This document shows positions 33,462-44,445 of a stretch of 64,000 nt of DNA, piece by piece. Source of the stretch: Pseudoduganella dura (GTDB taxonomy: Bacteria; Pseudomonadota; Gammaproteobacteria; Burkholderiales; Burkholderiaceae_D); assembly GCF_009727155.1 (NCBI RefSeq), contig NZ_WNWM01000002.1, positions 1,054,001 through 1,118,000 on the forward strand. The letters run 5' to 3'. The translations under genes and the position numbers were made by a program. Every line of letters begins with the position of its first letter. Within the stretch, counting starts at the first letter, position 1. The notes below the pieces were generated by a model. The model worked only from the letters and a program-made list of their open reading frames with translations, did not search any database and had not been told where the DNA came from.

Positions 33462-34010
33462 TCAGCCGCCCCGCTGCCCCTTCAGCAACGCCACCAGCGC
33501 CGCCGGCCCTTCCTCGACGAGCATCCGCTCCGCGTTGCGCGGATGGATGAAGCCCTCTTCGCGGGCGTGCGCGATGAAATCGATCAGCCGGTCGTAGAAG
33601 CCGTCGACGTTGTACAGCGCCACCGGCTTGTCGTGGATGCCCAGCTGCGCCCACGTCAGCATCTCGAACAGTTCCTCGAGCGTGCCGAGGCCGCCGGGCA
33701 TCGCGATGAAGGCATCGGACAGCTGCGCCATCATGGCCTTGCGTTCATGCATGTCCTTGACGATGAATTGCCGCGTCAGGCCCATGTGCCCCACTTCGCG
33801 CTCGACCAGCGCGGTGGGAATCACGCCCGTGACCTCGCCGCCCAGGCGCAGCACTTCGTCGGCGATGATGCCCATCAGCCCCACGTTGCCGCCGCCGTAG
33901 ACGAGCGCCAGGTTGGCATCGACCAGCGCGGCCGCCAGGGCACGCGCGCGTTCCGCATACAGCGGGCTGGCGCCGGCATTGGCGCCACAGTACACACAAA
34001 CGGATTTCAC
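33462..34010 (-). CDS. LOG family protein (cytokinin-activating phosphoribohydrolase-like)
   Basis: 182 residues using a GTG start at 34010 that overlaps the TetR gene stop (GTGA). MKSVCVYCGANAG opens a Rossmann-like fold (TIGR00730), and the LOG motif is seen as PGGLGTLEELFEML with MHERKAMM before it. LOG enzymes split nucleoside 5'-monophosphates into base and ribose 5-phosphate; many bacterial members lack a proven physiological substrate. The tight coupling to a TetR regulator is notable. Confidence 0.9.
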   Translation of the reverse strand: MKSVCVYCGANAGASPLYAERARALAAALVDANLALVYGGGNVGLMGIIADEVLRLGGEVTGVIPTALVEREVGHMGLTRQFIVKDMHERKAMMAQLSDAFIAMPGGLGTLEELFEMLTWAQLGIHDKPVALYNVDGFYDRLIDFIAHAREEGFIHPRNAERMLVEEGPAALVALLKGQRGG

Positions 34011-34708
34011 TTGTTCAGTTTCTTGAGATAGTCGTCGGACAGTTTCTGGAAGCGCGCCAGCGTTTCGCCGCGCAGGTAGGGTTCGACCTGGATCAGCACC
34101 TGGTAGCAGCCGCGCGCCAATGCATCGGCCATCGACTGCTGCTCGGTGTACTTGCGCGGGTTGCGCACGTATTCGTAGGACAGCCAGTAGGTTGCCACCA
34201 CCACCATGTTGGTCGCCATCGCGTCGATCTTCAGGTCGTTCGCCTCCAGCGAGCCCTCGGTGCGCAGGTCCTCGCACAGTTGCTTGGCCACCTTGATCTT
34301 GTGCGCCAGGATCTGCTTGAAGTGCAGTTCGAGCTTGCGGTTGCGCGACAGCAGGTCGTTCAGGTCGCGGTAGAAGAAGCGGTAGCGCCAGATCAGCTCG
34401 AACATCAGGTGCAGGTACTGCCACACGTCCTCGATATTGGAACGCCGGCCGGCCGGCACGTGCAGGATGCGCTCGATCTCCTGTTCGAACTCGATGAAGA
34501 TCGAGTTGACGATGTCGTCCTTGTTGCGGAAGTGGTAATACAGGTTCCCCGGCGAGATGTTCAGCTCTTCCGCGATCACCGTGGTGGTGATGTTCGGTTC
34601 GCCGAATTCATTGAACAGGCGCAGCGACAGTTCCTGGATGCGTTCGCGTGTTCTTCTGGGAGCTTTCTGTAACATGGCCGGAGGTGCTGTTGTTTTGGCC
34701 GCCAGCAT
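34007..34708 (-). CDS. TetR-family transcriptional regulator
   Basis: 233 residues (a second ATG at 34675 gives 222). The N-terminal helix-turn-helix is typical (TTTVIAEELNISPGNLYYHF, about 41-60). The C-terminal domain is all-helical (WQYLHLMFELIWRYRFFYRD) and of the type often fused in fatty-acid or envelope regulators. Its stop overlaps the LOG gene start, so both are made from one mRNA. Ligand and targets unknown. Confidence 0.88.
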   Translation of the reverse strand: MLAAKTTAPPAMLQKAPRRTRERIQELSLRLFNEFGEPNITTTVIAEELNISPGNLYYHFRNKDDIVNSIFIEFEQEIERILHVPAGRRSNIEDVWQYLHLMFELIWRYRFFYRDLNDLLSRNRKLELHFKQILAHKIKVAKQLCEDLRTEGSLEANDLKIDAMATNMVVVATYWLSYEYVRNPRKYTEQQSMADALARGCYQVLIQVEPYLRGETLARFQKLSDDYLKKLNK

Positions 34709-34820
34709 AACACCGATGGTCCGGCCATGCGAAAAGGTGACTTGATGGTGCCGGTCGCGTTTTCACGCGGCGAAAGGAAGCCCGATACCGTTTTCGCTCC
34801 CGGCACCGGTGCAGGCCCGC

Positions 34821-35087
34821 CTATTTGACCTTCTTCAGCCTGCCCATCTGCGCCCGCAGCCCGTCCAGTTCCTGCTTCAGCGACGCCACCTCCTGCCGCA
34901 GCGGCGCGGTGGCGGCGATCACGGCGCGCTGCACCTGCGCTTCCATGTCCCGGTCGAGCAGGTGCCGTTCCGGCGCGATGCCCGATTCGTGCACGACGGC
35001 GGCGCGCAGCGCTTCGGCCCGTTCGCGCCGCACCGTGAAATCCTCGAGGCCGGCCTGCCAGATCGCCTGGATGCGTTTTTTCACCAT
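34821..35087 (-). CDS. Small coiled-coil, phasin-like unknown protein
   Basis: 88 residues, start 35087 with a strong AAGGAGG site. The N-terminus IQAIWQAGLEDFTVRRERAE resembles the opening of short phasin-like proteins. The C-terminus is a coiled coil (LRQEVASLKQELDGLRAQMG) with a Lys-rich end. No signal or membrane segment. It lies 28 bp after the large signalling gene on the same strand and may be co-transcribed with it. Binding to polyhydroxyalkanoate granules is only a guess. Confidence 0.65.
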   Translation of the reverse strand: MVKKRIQAIWQAGLEDFTVRRERAEALRAAVVHESGIAPERHLLDRDMEAQVQRAVIAATAPLRQEVASLKQELDGLRAQMGRLKKVK

Positions 35088-35115
35088 CTTGTCCTCCTTG
35101 CCGTGTCAAGCGACA

Positions 35116-38100
35116 CTAGGCCGCCTGGGCCCGCCGGGCCTGGCTGTACAGCCGGAAGCCTTCGCGGATATTCTCGCGCAGTACCGCCCCCTTCCACGGT
35201 TTCGTGTAGAAGCGGTCGATCGCGCCCTGGTTGATGGCGGCCATGATCGGCGTGAGATCCGCATAGGCCGACAGCATGATGCGGAACGTGTCCGGCGCCA
35301 GGTTCTTGACCCGTTCCATGAATTCGGTGCCGTTCATCGACGGCATGCATTGGTCGCACAGGATCACCTGCACATTGTGGCGCGCCAGGATATCGAAGCC
35401 CTCGAGCGCCGTCTGCGCCGTGAGGATGCGGTAGCCGTCCTGCGCCAGGAAGTCGGACAGCACGTCGAGCATGAACGCATCGTCGTCGACGATCAGCAGC
35501 GTGGGCCTGCCGTCGTCGCGCGTTTCGTCCGCCGGCGCGGCGAGGTGGCGCTTCTCGCGCAGCATCAGCTCGAACTCGTCGGCCGCCACCGGCCGGGAAA
35601 AGAAGTAGCCCTGCATTTCATCGCAGTCGTGCCGCCGCAGGTAGGCCAGCTGGGCATCCTTCTCGACGCCCTCGGCGATCACCTTCAGCTTCATGCTGTG
35701 CGCCATGTTGATGATGGCCAGGACGATCGCCGCGTCGTCCGGATTGGACGTCACTTCGCGCACGAAGGCGATGTCGATCTTCAGCTTGTCGATCGGGAAG
35801 CGCTTCAGGTAGGCCAGCGACGAATACCCGGTGCCGAAGTCGTCGATCGAGATCTTGATGCCCAGTTCCTTCAGGTTCTGCAGCATCGTGATGGTTTCCT
35901 CGGCGTTGCTCATCAGCGAGCTTTCCGTGAGTTCCAGTTCCAGCAGCTCGGGAGGAATATCGTGCTCGCGCAGTGCGCGCAGCACCTCTTCCTCGAGCCC
36001 GCCGACGAAGAACTGGATGCCGGACACGTTCACCGAAACCTGTATCGCACCGGCGCCGGAGCCGATCCAGTACGCGATCTGGCGGCACGCCTCGTGGATG
36101 ACCCAGGTGCCCACGCGCACGATCAGCCCCGTTTCCTCCAGCAGCGGGATGAACAGGGCCGGCGACACCATGCCGTGGCCGGGCCGGTTCCAGCGGATCA
36201 GCGCCTCGGCACCGCTGATGCGGCCGGTGCCGATATCGATCTTGGGCTGGAAGTACAGCACGAATTCGGCGTTGTCGATGGCGCGCCGCAGCGCGTTTTC
36301 CAGGTCCAGCCGCGCCAGCGACTGGGCGTTCATCTCGGCGGTGAAGAAGCGGAACGCATCGCGCCCCGCTTCCTTGGCGCGGTACATCGCCGTATCGGCA
36401 TATTTGATCAGCGTGTCGGCATCGAGGCCGTCGTCCGGGTAGACGGCGATGCCGATCGACGCGGTGACGGTGACTTCGTGCCCCTTCAGGTCGAACGGCT
36501 GGCGCATCGCCTCGCGCAGCTTGTCGAGCACGGGCAGCGCCTGGTTCACGCCCTCGGGCAGCATCAGGATCGCGCAGAACTCGTCGCCGCCGAAGCGGCC
36601 GATCGTGTCGCGCACGCGCAGGCAGTCGACCAGCCGGCTGGAGAACTGCTTGAGCAGTTCGTCGCCGATCGTGTGGCCCAGCGTGTCGTTGATGTTCTTG
36701 AATCGGTCCATGTCGAGGAACAGCACGGCCAGCGCCCAGCGGTGCTCGGCGGCCTGCGTCAGCGAATGGGTCAGCGATTCATACAGCTGGCTGCGGTTCG
36801 GCAGCCCGGTGAGCGTGTCGAAGTGCGCCAGCTTCAGCAGGCGGCGCTCGGCTTCCTTGCGTTCGGTGATGTCGCGCGCCACCGCCACCAGGATCCAGTT
36901 CTGGTCGGAACGCAGCGTGCGGCGCTGCACTTCCACCGACAGCAGCGAGCCGTCGCGCCGGTGCAGCAGCAGCTCGGCCATGGCGCCGCCCTGGTCGCCG
37001 GCCAGCAGCTTGTCGTACAGGTCCACCAGCTGCATCGGCCCGCCGCTGCGCTCGCGCTGCCCAACCTCCAGGAAATCCTCGCGCGCAAAGCCGAGCATGC
37101 GGCAGGCGGTCGCGTTGACGTCGACGAAGCACATGTTGGCGCGGTCGACCAGGAAGATCGCATCGGCCGTGGCATCCATCGCCAGCCTGAAGCGGCGCAG
37201 GTCCTCGGTGAGGCGGTTGCGAGCATCCATGTCCTGCTGCAGCTGCGCGTGGTTGCGCCGCACTTCCTCGTACAGCTTCAGGGTCTCGTACGACACGGCG
37301 ATCTGCGCGGCGACGGTGACGGCGATCCGCTCATCCACCTCCGAGAACCCTTCGTCGCCCAGCTTGTCCGCCAGGTACAGCCAGCCATGCACGCCGGCGC
37401 CCGACGCGATCGGCACGCCGAGGAAGGAATGCACGGGGGGATGTTCGGCCGGCAGGCCGAGGTGGCAGGGATCGCCCGGCAGGGAGTGCCGCCGCACCGG
37501 CTGGCGCTGTTCCATGACCTGTTTCAGGATGCCCGCGTCGGGCGCCTCGCACAGAACCCGCGTTTGATCGGCGGTACCGCAGTGGCTGAACCAGCCCAGC
37601 GCGCTGCCATCCTCGTTGAGCACGCCGATGCACGCATACTTGGCCACGCAGATGTTCTGGGCCACGCGGCAGCCGATATCGACCAGCGCCTGCGGCTCGC
37701 GCTCGGCGGAAAGATCGATGCCGAGCTCGATCAGCGCGGTCAGGCGCAGGCTGACCGCCTGCAGGCTGGACAGGCTGTTCGACAGCCGCTGCGTCATCGA
37801 GCGCAGCCGCTCCGCTTCGCCGTCCGGCGTTTCATGGTGGGCCAGCTCGGAAATCACCTGGCTGCTGGACTCCACTTCGTCCAGGTACTCGGCCATCTTG
37901 TGGCCGATGCCGCCCAGGCTGGTATCGGCGATGGACGAATCGGCCATCTCCACGGCGAAGTCCGGCACTTGCGCGCGCCGGGCGGTCACGCCGAGCGCTT
38001 CCTGCACGGTGTCCATTATCACATCCGGATCGGACGGCTTGGGCAGCACCCAGCGCACGCCGCACGACTGCGCCACCGCCACCGCCTCGCGCTCGCGATA

Positions 38101-38745
38101 GGTGGCGGTGTAGAAAATGATCGGCACGTTGGCCGTTTCCGGATTCTCGCGCACGCGGGCCACGAACTCGTAGCCATCCATGTTCGGCATGAGAATGTCG
38201 GAAATGATCAGGTCGGGCCTGTCGTGTTCGATCAGCTTCAATGCCTCGATGCCGCTGGCCGCTTCCATCAGCCGGTGACCGGAAAAGCCCAGCAAGGTCA
38301 TCAGGAACTGCCGGTTCAGCACGTGATCGTCGACGATCAGGATCGTTGCGATGTCGTTATTGTTCTGGGGCGACATCTCCCCCGGCAAAAAAGACTCGAG
38401 CTGTGTGACGAAACTGTCCGGCTCGATCGGTTTGCCGATGTAGCCGTCGAATCCGGCGCCCAGCAGGCGCTCGCGGTCGCCCACCATCGCCAGCGCGGTC
38501 ACGGCCAGCGCGGGAATGTGCCGCGTGGCCGGATCGGCCTTCAGCGCGCTGACGACGCCATAGCCGTCCAGCTTGGGCAGGTGCACGTCGCAGATGATCA
38601 GGTCCGGCTGTTCGCGCCTGGCGGCAGCCACGCCTTCCTCGCCGTCGGCGGCGGTGAGCGGGGTATAGCCGAAGGCACGCAGCAGATAGACCATCAACTC
38701 CATGTTGGTGGGATTGTCTTCGATGATGAGGATGCGTGCTGACAC
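35116..38745 (-). CDS. Seven-domain signalling protein: REC-REC-GAF-PAS-GGDEF-EAL-REC
   Basis: 1209 residues with a GTG start at 38745 after GGGAGGG. Order: receiver 1 (phospho-acceptor D53), receiver 2 (about 130-250), GAF (about 345-500), PAS (about 525-640), GGDEF (GGDEF at 719-723 with upstream inhibitory-site RVRD), EAL (E847-A-L, DDFGTGYSSL, AEGVEK) and a C-terminal RpfG-like receiver (about 1090-1205). Cyclase and phosphodiesterase motifs are both intact, so it could make and break c-di-GMP depending on phosphorylation. No transmembrane segment. No cognate kinase is adjacent. Confidence 0.93.
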   Translation of the reverse strand: MSARILIIEDNPTNMELMVYLLRAFGYTPLTAADGEEGVAAARREQPDLIICDVHLPKLDGYGVVSALKADPATRHIPALAVTALAMVGDRERLLGAGFDGYIGKPIEPDSFVTQLESFLPGEMSPQNNNDIATILIVDDHVLNRQFLMTLLGFSGHRLMEAASGIEALKLIEHDRPDLIISDILMPNMDGYEFVARVRENPETANVPIIFYTATYREREAVAVAQSCGVRWVLPKPSDPDVIMDTVQEALGVTARRAQVPDFAVEMADSSIADTSLGGIGHKMAEYLDEVESSSQVISELAHHETPDGEAERLRSMTQRLSNSLSSLQAVSLRLTALIELGIDLSAEREPQALVDIGCRVAQNICVAKYACIGVLNEDGSALGWFSHCGTADQTRVLCEAPDAGILKQVMEQRQPVRRHSLPGDPCHLGLPAEHPPVHSFLGVPIASGAGVHGWLYLADKLGDEGFSEVDERIAVTVAAQIAVSYETLKLYEEVRRNHAQLQQDMDARNRLTEDLRRFRLAMDATADAIFLVDRANMCFVDVNATACRMLGFAREDFLEVGQRERSGGPMQLVDLYDKLLAGDQGGAMAELLLHRRDGSLLSVEVQRRTLRSDQNWILVAVARDITERKEAERRLLKLAHFDTLTGLPNRSQLYESLTHSLTQAAEHRWALAVLFLDMDRFKNINDTLGHTIGDELLKQFSSRLVDCLRVRDTIGRFGGDEFCAILMLPEGVNQALPVLDKLREAMRQPFDLKGHEVTVTASIGIAVYPDDGLDADTLIKYADTAMYRAKEAGRDAFRFFTAEMNAQSLARLDLENALRRAIDNAEFVLYFQPKIDIGTGRISGAEALIRWNRPGHGMVSPALFIPLLEETGLIVRVGTWVIHEACRQIAYWIGSGAGAIQVSVNVSGIQFFVGGLEEEVLRALREHDIPPELLELELTESSLMSNAEETITMLQNLKELGIKISIDDFGTGYSSLAYLKRFPIDKLKIDIAFVREVTSNPDDAAIVLAIINMAHSMKLKVIAEGVEKDAQLAYLRRHDCDEMQGYFFSRPVAADEFELMLREKRHLAAPADETRDDGRPTLLIVDDDAFMLDVLSDFLAQDGYRILTAQTALEGFDILARHNVQVILCDQCMPSMNGTEFMERVKNLAPDTFRIMLSAYADLTPIMAAINQGAIDRFYTKPWKGAVLRENIREGFRLYSQARRAQAA

Positions 38746-38899
38746 GGTGTCCCTCCCTTTTATTATGAATTGTCGTTGCCGGGCAACAGCCCTCCCCGTC
38801 CTGTCAGTATCCCTTATTCCGTACGGACGCGATGCACGGCAGGCGCGCGCGTCCAGCTCTGCCGGTTATTGTTCCGGTATTAGCTAAAGTTTCCGTACG

Positions 38900-39832
38900 T
38901 CAATTTATTGTAGCGGGGGATCGTGGCCGCGTCAAACGGCTGGCGGCGAGAATTTCATCGAGGATGCACGACAGCACGCGCGGATCGCTGCCCAGCGCCA
39001 CGTGGCCGATGCCGGAAAAGGCAATGTTGCTCGCGCCGGCCAGCTGGCACGACGTTGCCGGCACCACGATGTTGTCGTGCCACGACCAGACCGACGTGAT
39101 CAGCGGCCGGTATGCGGTGTCATCCTGCGCGAGCTGGGCGAGCCACCCGGAGTCCCGCCGCATCTGCCGCGCATTCGCGCCGATGCCGAGGGAAGCCAGC
39201 CCGGTGCCATGGTGCGGCGTGCCGACGGTGACGACGCGCGCCACGTTCCGCGCACCGTGGCGCCGCAGCCAGGCGCGCGCCACCAGGCCGCCCATGCTGT
39301 GGGCGACCACGACGATGCGTGGCGCACCGGTGGCGGCGAGCAGCCGCTGCACGGCGCACTCGACCTGCGCCACGTAATCGTCCAGCGGCGCGGTGACCGG
39401 CTCCAGGTCCACCGTATCGTGGCTGATGCGCTCGCGCCGGAGCAGCGCGCGCAGCGCGGCCCAGAAGCCGCCGTTGCAGCCGTAGCCGTGCACCAGCAGC
39501 ACGGGCAAGGCGCGCGCTTCGGCTGCGAAGAACGGCGCGGGCGTGTGCCGCAGCATCGTCCATGACGATGTCAGCATCGACGCGCGGAATTCGCCGCAGA
39601 ACAGGCACAGCCGGCCAGCCGGGTCGAGCCGGTGCTCGGCCGGCACCGCGCAGCCGAACTTGCGCGCCATCCTGAAGTTGTTGGCATTGATCGCGCCGCG
39701 GACCAGCACCACGGCCAGCACCGCCAGCAGCAGGGCCAGGTCGAGCGGCACGTATTGCGCCGCGGCGTACCAGATCGCCAGCGCCGCCGCCACCTGCATC
39801 GCCATGATCGCCAGCAGGATGCGCACCACCAT
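38900..39832 (-). CDS. Membrane-attached lipase-like alpha/beta hydrolase
   Basis: 310 residues. Two N-terminal hydrophobic helices (LLAIMAMQVAAALAIWYAAA, LDLALLLAVLAVVLV) anchor it. The hydrolase has LLVHGYGCNGGFW, nucleophile Ser in VVVAHSMGGLVAR and VGTPHHGTGLAS, the pattern of triacylglycerol lipase/esterase relatives. The catalytic His is probably in FSGIGHVALG. The active site would face either side depending on topology. Monocistronic, divergent in layout from nothing nearby; it follows trmJ on the same strand. Confidence 0.85.
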   Translation of the reverse strand: MVVRILLAIMAMQVAAALAIWYAAAQYVPLDLALLLAVLAVVLVRGAINANNFRMARKFGCAVPAEHRLDPAGRLCLFCGEFRASMLTSSWTMLRHTPAPFFAAEARALPVLLVHGYGCNGGFWAALRALLRRERISHDTVDLEPVTAPLDDYVAQVECAVQRLLAATGAPRIVVVAHSMGGLVARAWLRRHGARNVARVVTVGTPHHGTGLASLGIGANARQMRRDSGWLAQLAQDDTAYRPLITSVWSWHDNIVVPATSCQLAGASNIAFSGIGHVALGSDPRVLSCILDEILAASRLTRPRSPATIN

Positions 39833-39903
39833 GATTCACTCCCTCTTTTGTGAAAAGCCAGTGTAAGGCAAGCGGCGCCGCCCGGGTAGAGGGTGCCGTC
39901 GGC

Positions 39904-40722
39904 TTACTGGCCGCTATCGCCGGGCGGGCGGCGCGACGCCAGCATCTGCCGCGCGATGCCGCGCAGGATATTGACTTCCTCGGTCTCCAGCCCGGTGCGG
40001 GCGAACAGCCGCTTCAGCCGTGGCATCAGCTTGCGGGGATTGCCCGCATCGAGGAAGCCGATCGCCACGAGCGCCTGTTCGAGGTGCGTGTACATGCCCT
40101 CGATCTGCGCCTGGTCGGCCGCGTCGCCATGGAAGCCGATCGGGGTGGCGGCGGGCGCGGCGCCGCCGAGGGCCGCCATCCGGCATTCGTACAGCAGCAC
40201 CTGCGCGGCCTGGGCCAGGTTCAGCGACGAGTATTCCGGGTTGGCCGGAATGTTGATCAGCACATTGCAGCGCTCGACGATCTCGTTCGGCAGGCCGAAG
40301 CGCTCGTTGCCGAAGACCAGGGCTGTATGGAGACACTGCCCTGCGGCGGCATCCCCCGCGGCGGCCACGTGCTGCGCCAGTTCACGCGGGCCCTGGACGG
40401 GCGGCGAGAATTCGCGCAGCCGGGCCGACACGGCGGCGGCATGGTTGATGCCGTCCAGCGCCTCGGCCATCGTGGCGACGATGCGCGCGCCGGCCAGGAT
40501 ATCCTGCGCGCCGCTGGCGAAGGCCACCGCTTCCTCGTGCCGCACGGCGCCTTCCACGCGCGGATTGACGAGCACCAGCTCGGAAAAGCCCATGGTTTTC
40601 ATCGCCCGGGCAACCGAACCGATGTTGCCCGGCCGGCTGGTTTCCACGAGGATCACGCGCAGTCGGGAGAACAGCGGGCTGAAAAGAGGTGGCGTGCTGG
40701 GTGTCATTTCCTGCGGCATCAT
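39904..40722 (-). CDS. trmJ: tRNA (cytidine/uridine-32-2'-O)-methyltransferase
   Basis: 272 residues. The SPOUT/TrmH fold signatures are clear: ETSRPGNIGSVARAMKTMGF, LVFGNERFGLPNEI and the knot EYSSLNLAQAAQVLLYE. TrmJ methylates the ribose of position 32 in several tRNAs using SAM. The C-terminal extension (about 190-272) is the usual dimer/tRNA-binding helix region. It is divergent from suhB; this trmJ/suhB arrangement is common in proteobacteria. Confidence 0.93.
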   Translation of the reverse strand: MMPQEMTPSTPPLFSPLFSRLRVILVETSRPGNIGSVARAMKTMGFSELVLVNPRVEGAVRHEEAVAFASGAQDILAGARIVATMAEALDGINHAAAVSARLREFSPPVQGPRELAQHVAAAGDAAAGQCLHTALVFGNERFGLPNEIVERCNVLINIPANPEYSSLNLAQAAQVLLYECRMAALGGAAPAATPIGFHGDAADQAQIEGMYTHLEQALVAIGFLDAGNPRKLMPRLKRLFARTGLETEEVNILRGIARQMLASRRPPGDSGQ

Positions 40723-40862
40723 TTAGAATAGCGGTTTTCGCGAACGGCAGATTTTACAACGCCGCCCCGCCCCGCTCTTTTAATTCGCTCCTGTTCACAC
40801 AGAACCGCCCCGCCGCAGCCCACCCTGCCCGGGCGGCCTGTCCATTTTTATACGGATTTGCC

Positions 40863-41654
40863 ATGCATCCAATGCTCAACACGGCCGTGAAGGCCGCGCG
40901 CCGCGCCGCCGCCGTCATCAACCGTGCTTCGTTCGACCTCGACCGCGTCAGCATCGCCGAGAAACAACACAACGATTTCGTCACCGATGTGGACCAGGCC
41001 GCCGAACAGGCCGTCATCGAGGTGCTGCAGAAGGCCTATCCTTCGCACGCTTTTCTGGGCGAGGAATCCGGCACCACCGGCAACGTGAACGACGAGAGCG
41101 AATTCGTGTGGGTCATCGACCCGCTGGACGGCACCACCAACTTCATGCACGGCTTCCCCCAGTACGCCGTCTCGATCGCGCTGCAGCAGCGCGGCGTGAT
41201 CACACTGGGCGTTGTCTATGACCCGGTGCGCAACGAGCTGTTCACCGCCGAGAAAGGCGCCGGCGCCTACCTGAACGACAAGCGCATCCGCGTGCGCAAG
41301 CTGGACCGTATCGCCGGCGCACTGCTGGGCACCGGCTACAAGAACGGCAGCGGCAAGGCGCTGGACGAATACCTGAAGATGTACGGCATCATGGCCGAAC
41401 GCTGCCACGGCGTGCGCCGCGCCGGATCGGCCGCGCTGGACCTGGCGTACGTGGCCAGCGGCCGCCTGGACGGCTACTACGAGAAAAACCTGCAACCGTG
41501 GGATATCGCGGCCGGCACGCTGCTGGTCACCGAAGCGGGTGGCATCGCCGGCGAATTCAATGGCGAATCGAAGTACATGCAGACCGGCCACGTGATCGCC
41601 GGCAGCCCGCGTGTCTTCGGCCAGATGGTCGGTTTACTCGCTGAATTTGCCTAA
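40863..41654 (+). CDS. suhB: Inositol-1-monophosphatase SuhB
   Basis: 263 residues, start MHPMLNTAVKAARRAA at 40863. Metal-binding residues are E67 (GEESG), D86 and D89 in IDPLDGTTNF, and D214 in PWDIAAG. It hydrolyses inositol monophosphate, and in E. coli SuhB is also a component of rRNA antitermination complexes. Monocistronic, with a strong terminator at 41682-41708. Confidence 0.95.
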   Translation: MHPMLNTAVKAARRAAAVINRASFDLDRVSIAEKQHNDFVTDVDQAAEQAVIEVLQKAYPSHAFLGEESGTTGNVNDESEFVWVIDPLDGTTNFMHGFPQYAVSIALQQRGVITLGVVYDPVRNELFTAEKGAGAYLNDKRIRVRKLDRIAGALLGTGYKNGSGKALDEYLKMYGIMAERCHGVRRAGSAALDLAYVASGRLDGYYEKNLQPWDIAAGTLLVTEAGGIAGEFNGESKYMQTGHVIAGSPRVFGQMVGLLAEFA

Positions 41655-41681
41655 AGTCAATATTTGGTGCAGCTTTGTTAC

Positions 41682-41708
41682 AAAAAAAGGCCCGATTGGG
41701 CCTTTTTT
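41682..41708 (+). terminator. Rho-independent terminator after suhB
   Basis: The stem AAAAAAAGGCCC / GGGCCTTTTTT with a GATT loop, followed directly by the T-run. This is a textbook intrinsic terminator, and the A-run makes it work on the minus strand too. Confidence 0.9.
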
Positions 41709-41840
41709 ATTGCCCTTGCGAAATTTAGTTCCTCTGAATACTGATATACTTCTTTAGAGAAATTGCCGACCAGTCCGGCCTCGCTATCATTCCATCCCTG
41801 CCTGTGACTGGCAAGGGGCTGTTTTTCTTCCAGAGCAACT

Positions 41841-43325
<1,485 letters not shown>

Positions 43326-43502
43326 TCGTTGCCCGTTGATGGCAGCGCGCCGCCATGGCGCGCTGCCATCAGACGCCGCCATTCACGCTGCGTTCGCGAT
43401 ATCCACATCATCGCGGTGCCTTGACCGCGATGCTGGCGGCCGAGGGCAAAATGGTGCATTATTGCCAATCTTGCCCGCAATTGCTACAGTAGTGGCTATC
43501 CT

Positions 43503-43531
43503 CAGAGTAGCCGCACCAACAGAGTAGCCGC
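43503..43531 (+). repeat. 12-bp direct repeat just before the hyi start
   Basis: CAGAGTAGCCGC occurs at 43503-43514 and again at 43520-43531, 17 bp apart, ending two bases before the ATG at 43534. No standard ribosome site is present; GAGTAG or AGAG would have to serve. Confidence 0.7.
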
Positions 43532-43533
43532 CC

Positions 43534-44352
43534 ATGCCGAAGTTCGCCGCCAACCTTACCCTGCTTTTTACGGAAGTACCGTTCCTGGACCGGTTCGCCG
43601 CCGCGCGCGCGGCTGGCTTCGATGCCGTGGAATGCCAGTTTCCGTATGAGTACAATCCCGCCGAAATCCGGCGCAGGCTCGACGACAACGGCCTGCGCAT
43701 GGTGCTGCACAACCTGCATGCGGGCGACTGGCAGGCCGGCGAACGCGGCCTGGCATGCGATCCGCGCCTGCACCGCCAGTTCCGCGACAGCGTCAAGCAG
43801 GCGCTCGACTATGCGACGCTGCTCGACGTGCCGCAGCTGCATTGCCTGGCCGGCGTGGTACCGCCGGGCATGGATCTGCGCCGCGTGCGCGAAAGCTACC
43901 TCTATAACCTGGAATACGCTGCCAACATGTGCCGGCCGCGCGGCATCCGCCTGCTGATCGAGCCGATCAACACGATCGACATTCCCGGCTATTTCCTGTC
44001 GCGTACCGAACAGGCGCTGGACATCATCGCCGCATGCGACAGCGACAACGTCTTCCTGCAGTCGGACATCTATCACATGCACAGCATGGGCGAGGACGTG
44101 ACGGCGCTGCTGCGGCGGGCGCTGCCGCACATCCGCCACGTGCAGCTGGCCGATGCGCCCGGCCGAAATGAACCGGGCACCGGCGAGATCGATTATCCCC
44201 ATGTGTTCGCGCTGCTGGAAGAACTGGGCTACGACGGCTGGATCGGCTGCGAATACCGGCCGCTCGCGGGCACCGTTGCCGGCCTGCAGTGGCGCGATGG
44301 CCCCGCCATCGGCGGTGTGCCGCCGGCAAACCGGCTGAACCCCGCCGCCTGA
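43534..44352 (+). CDS. hyi: Hydroxypyruvate isomerase family TIM-barrel protein
   Basis: 272 residues. MPKFAANLTLLFTEVPFLDR, LIEPINTIDIPGYFL, LQSDIYHMHSMGED and HVQLADAPGRNEPGTGEI match the Hyi family, with metal-ligand Glu, Asp, His and Glu on the barrel. It interconverts hydroxypyruvate and tartronate semialdehyde in glyoxylate or allantoin use. No gcl, glxR or other glyoxylate-carboligase gene is near, so the pathway context is unproven. Monocistronic. Confidence 0.9.
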   Translation: MPKFAANLTLLFTEVPFLDRFAAARAAGFDAVECQFPYEYNPAEIRRRLDDNGLRMVLHNLHAGDWQAGERGLACDPRLHRQFRDSVKQALDYATLLDVPQLHCLAGVVPPGMDLRRVRESYLYNLEYAANMCRPRGIRLLIEPINTIDIPGYFLSRTEQALDIIAACDSDNVFLQSDIYHMHSMGEDVTALLRRALPHIRHVQLADAPGRNEPGTGEIDYPHVFALLEELGYDGWIGCEYRPLAGTVAGLQWRDGPAIGGVPPANRLNPAA

Positions 44353-44445
44353 GTTCCATTCCCGAGTTCGCCTGTTTGCGTTTGCGCAAACAGCGGCAAT
44401 TCTGCAGGCGCAAGATGTTCGTTCCGCTCACGACACGGAAAGATC

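Noticed and set aside
34825..38742. A 1305-residue open frame on the plus strand opposite the signalling gene
   Set aside because: It is the antisense shadow of a well-conserved seven-domain protein; its composition (Arg, His, Gln-rich) is typical of reverse frames in GC-rich DNA.
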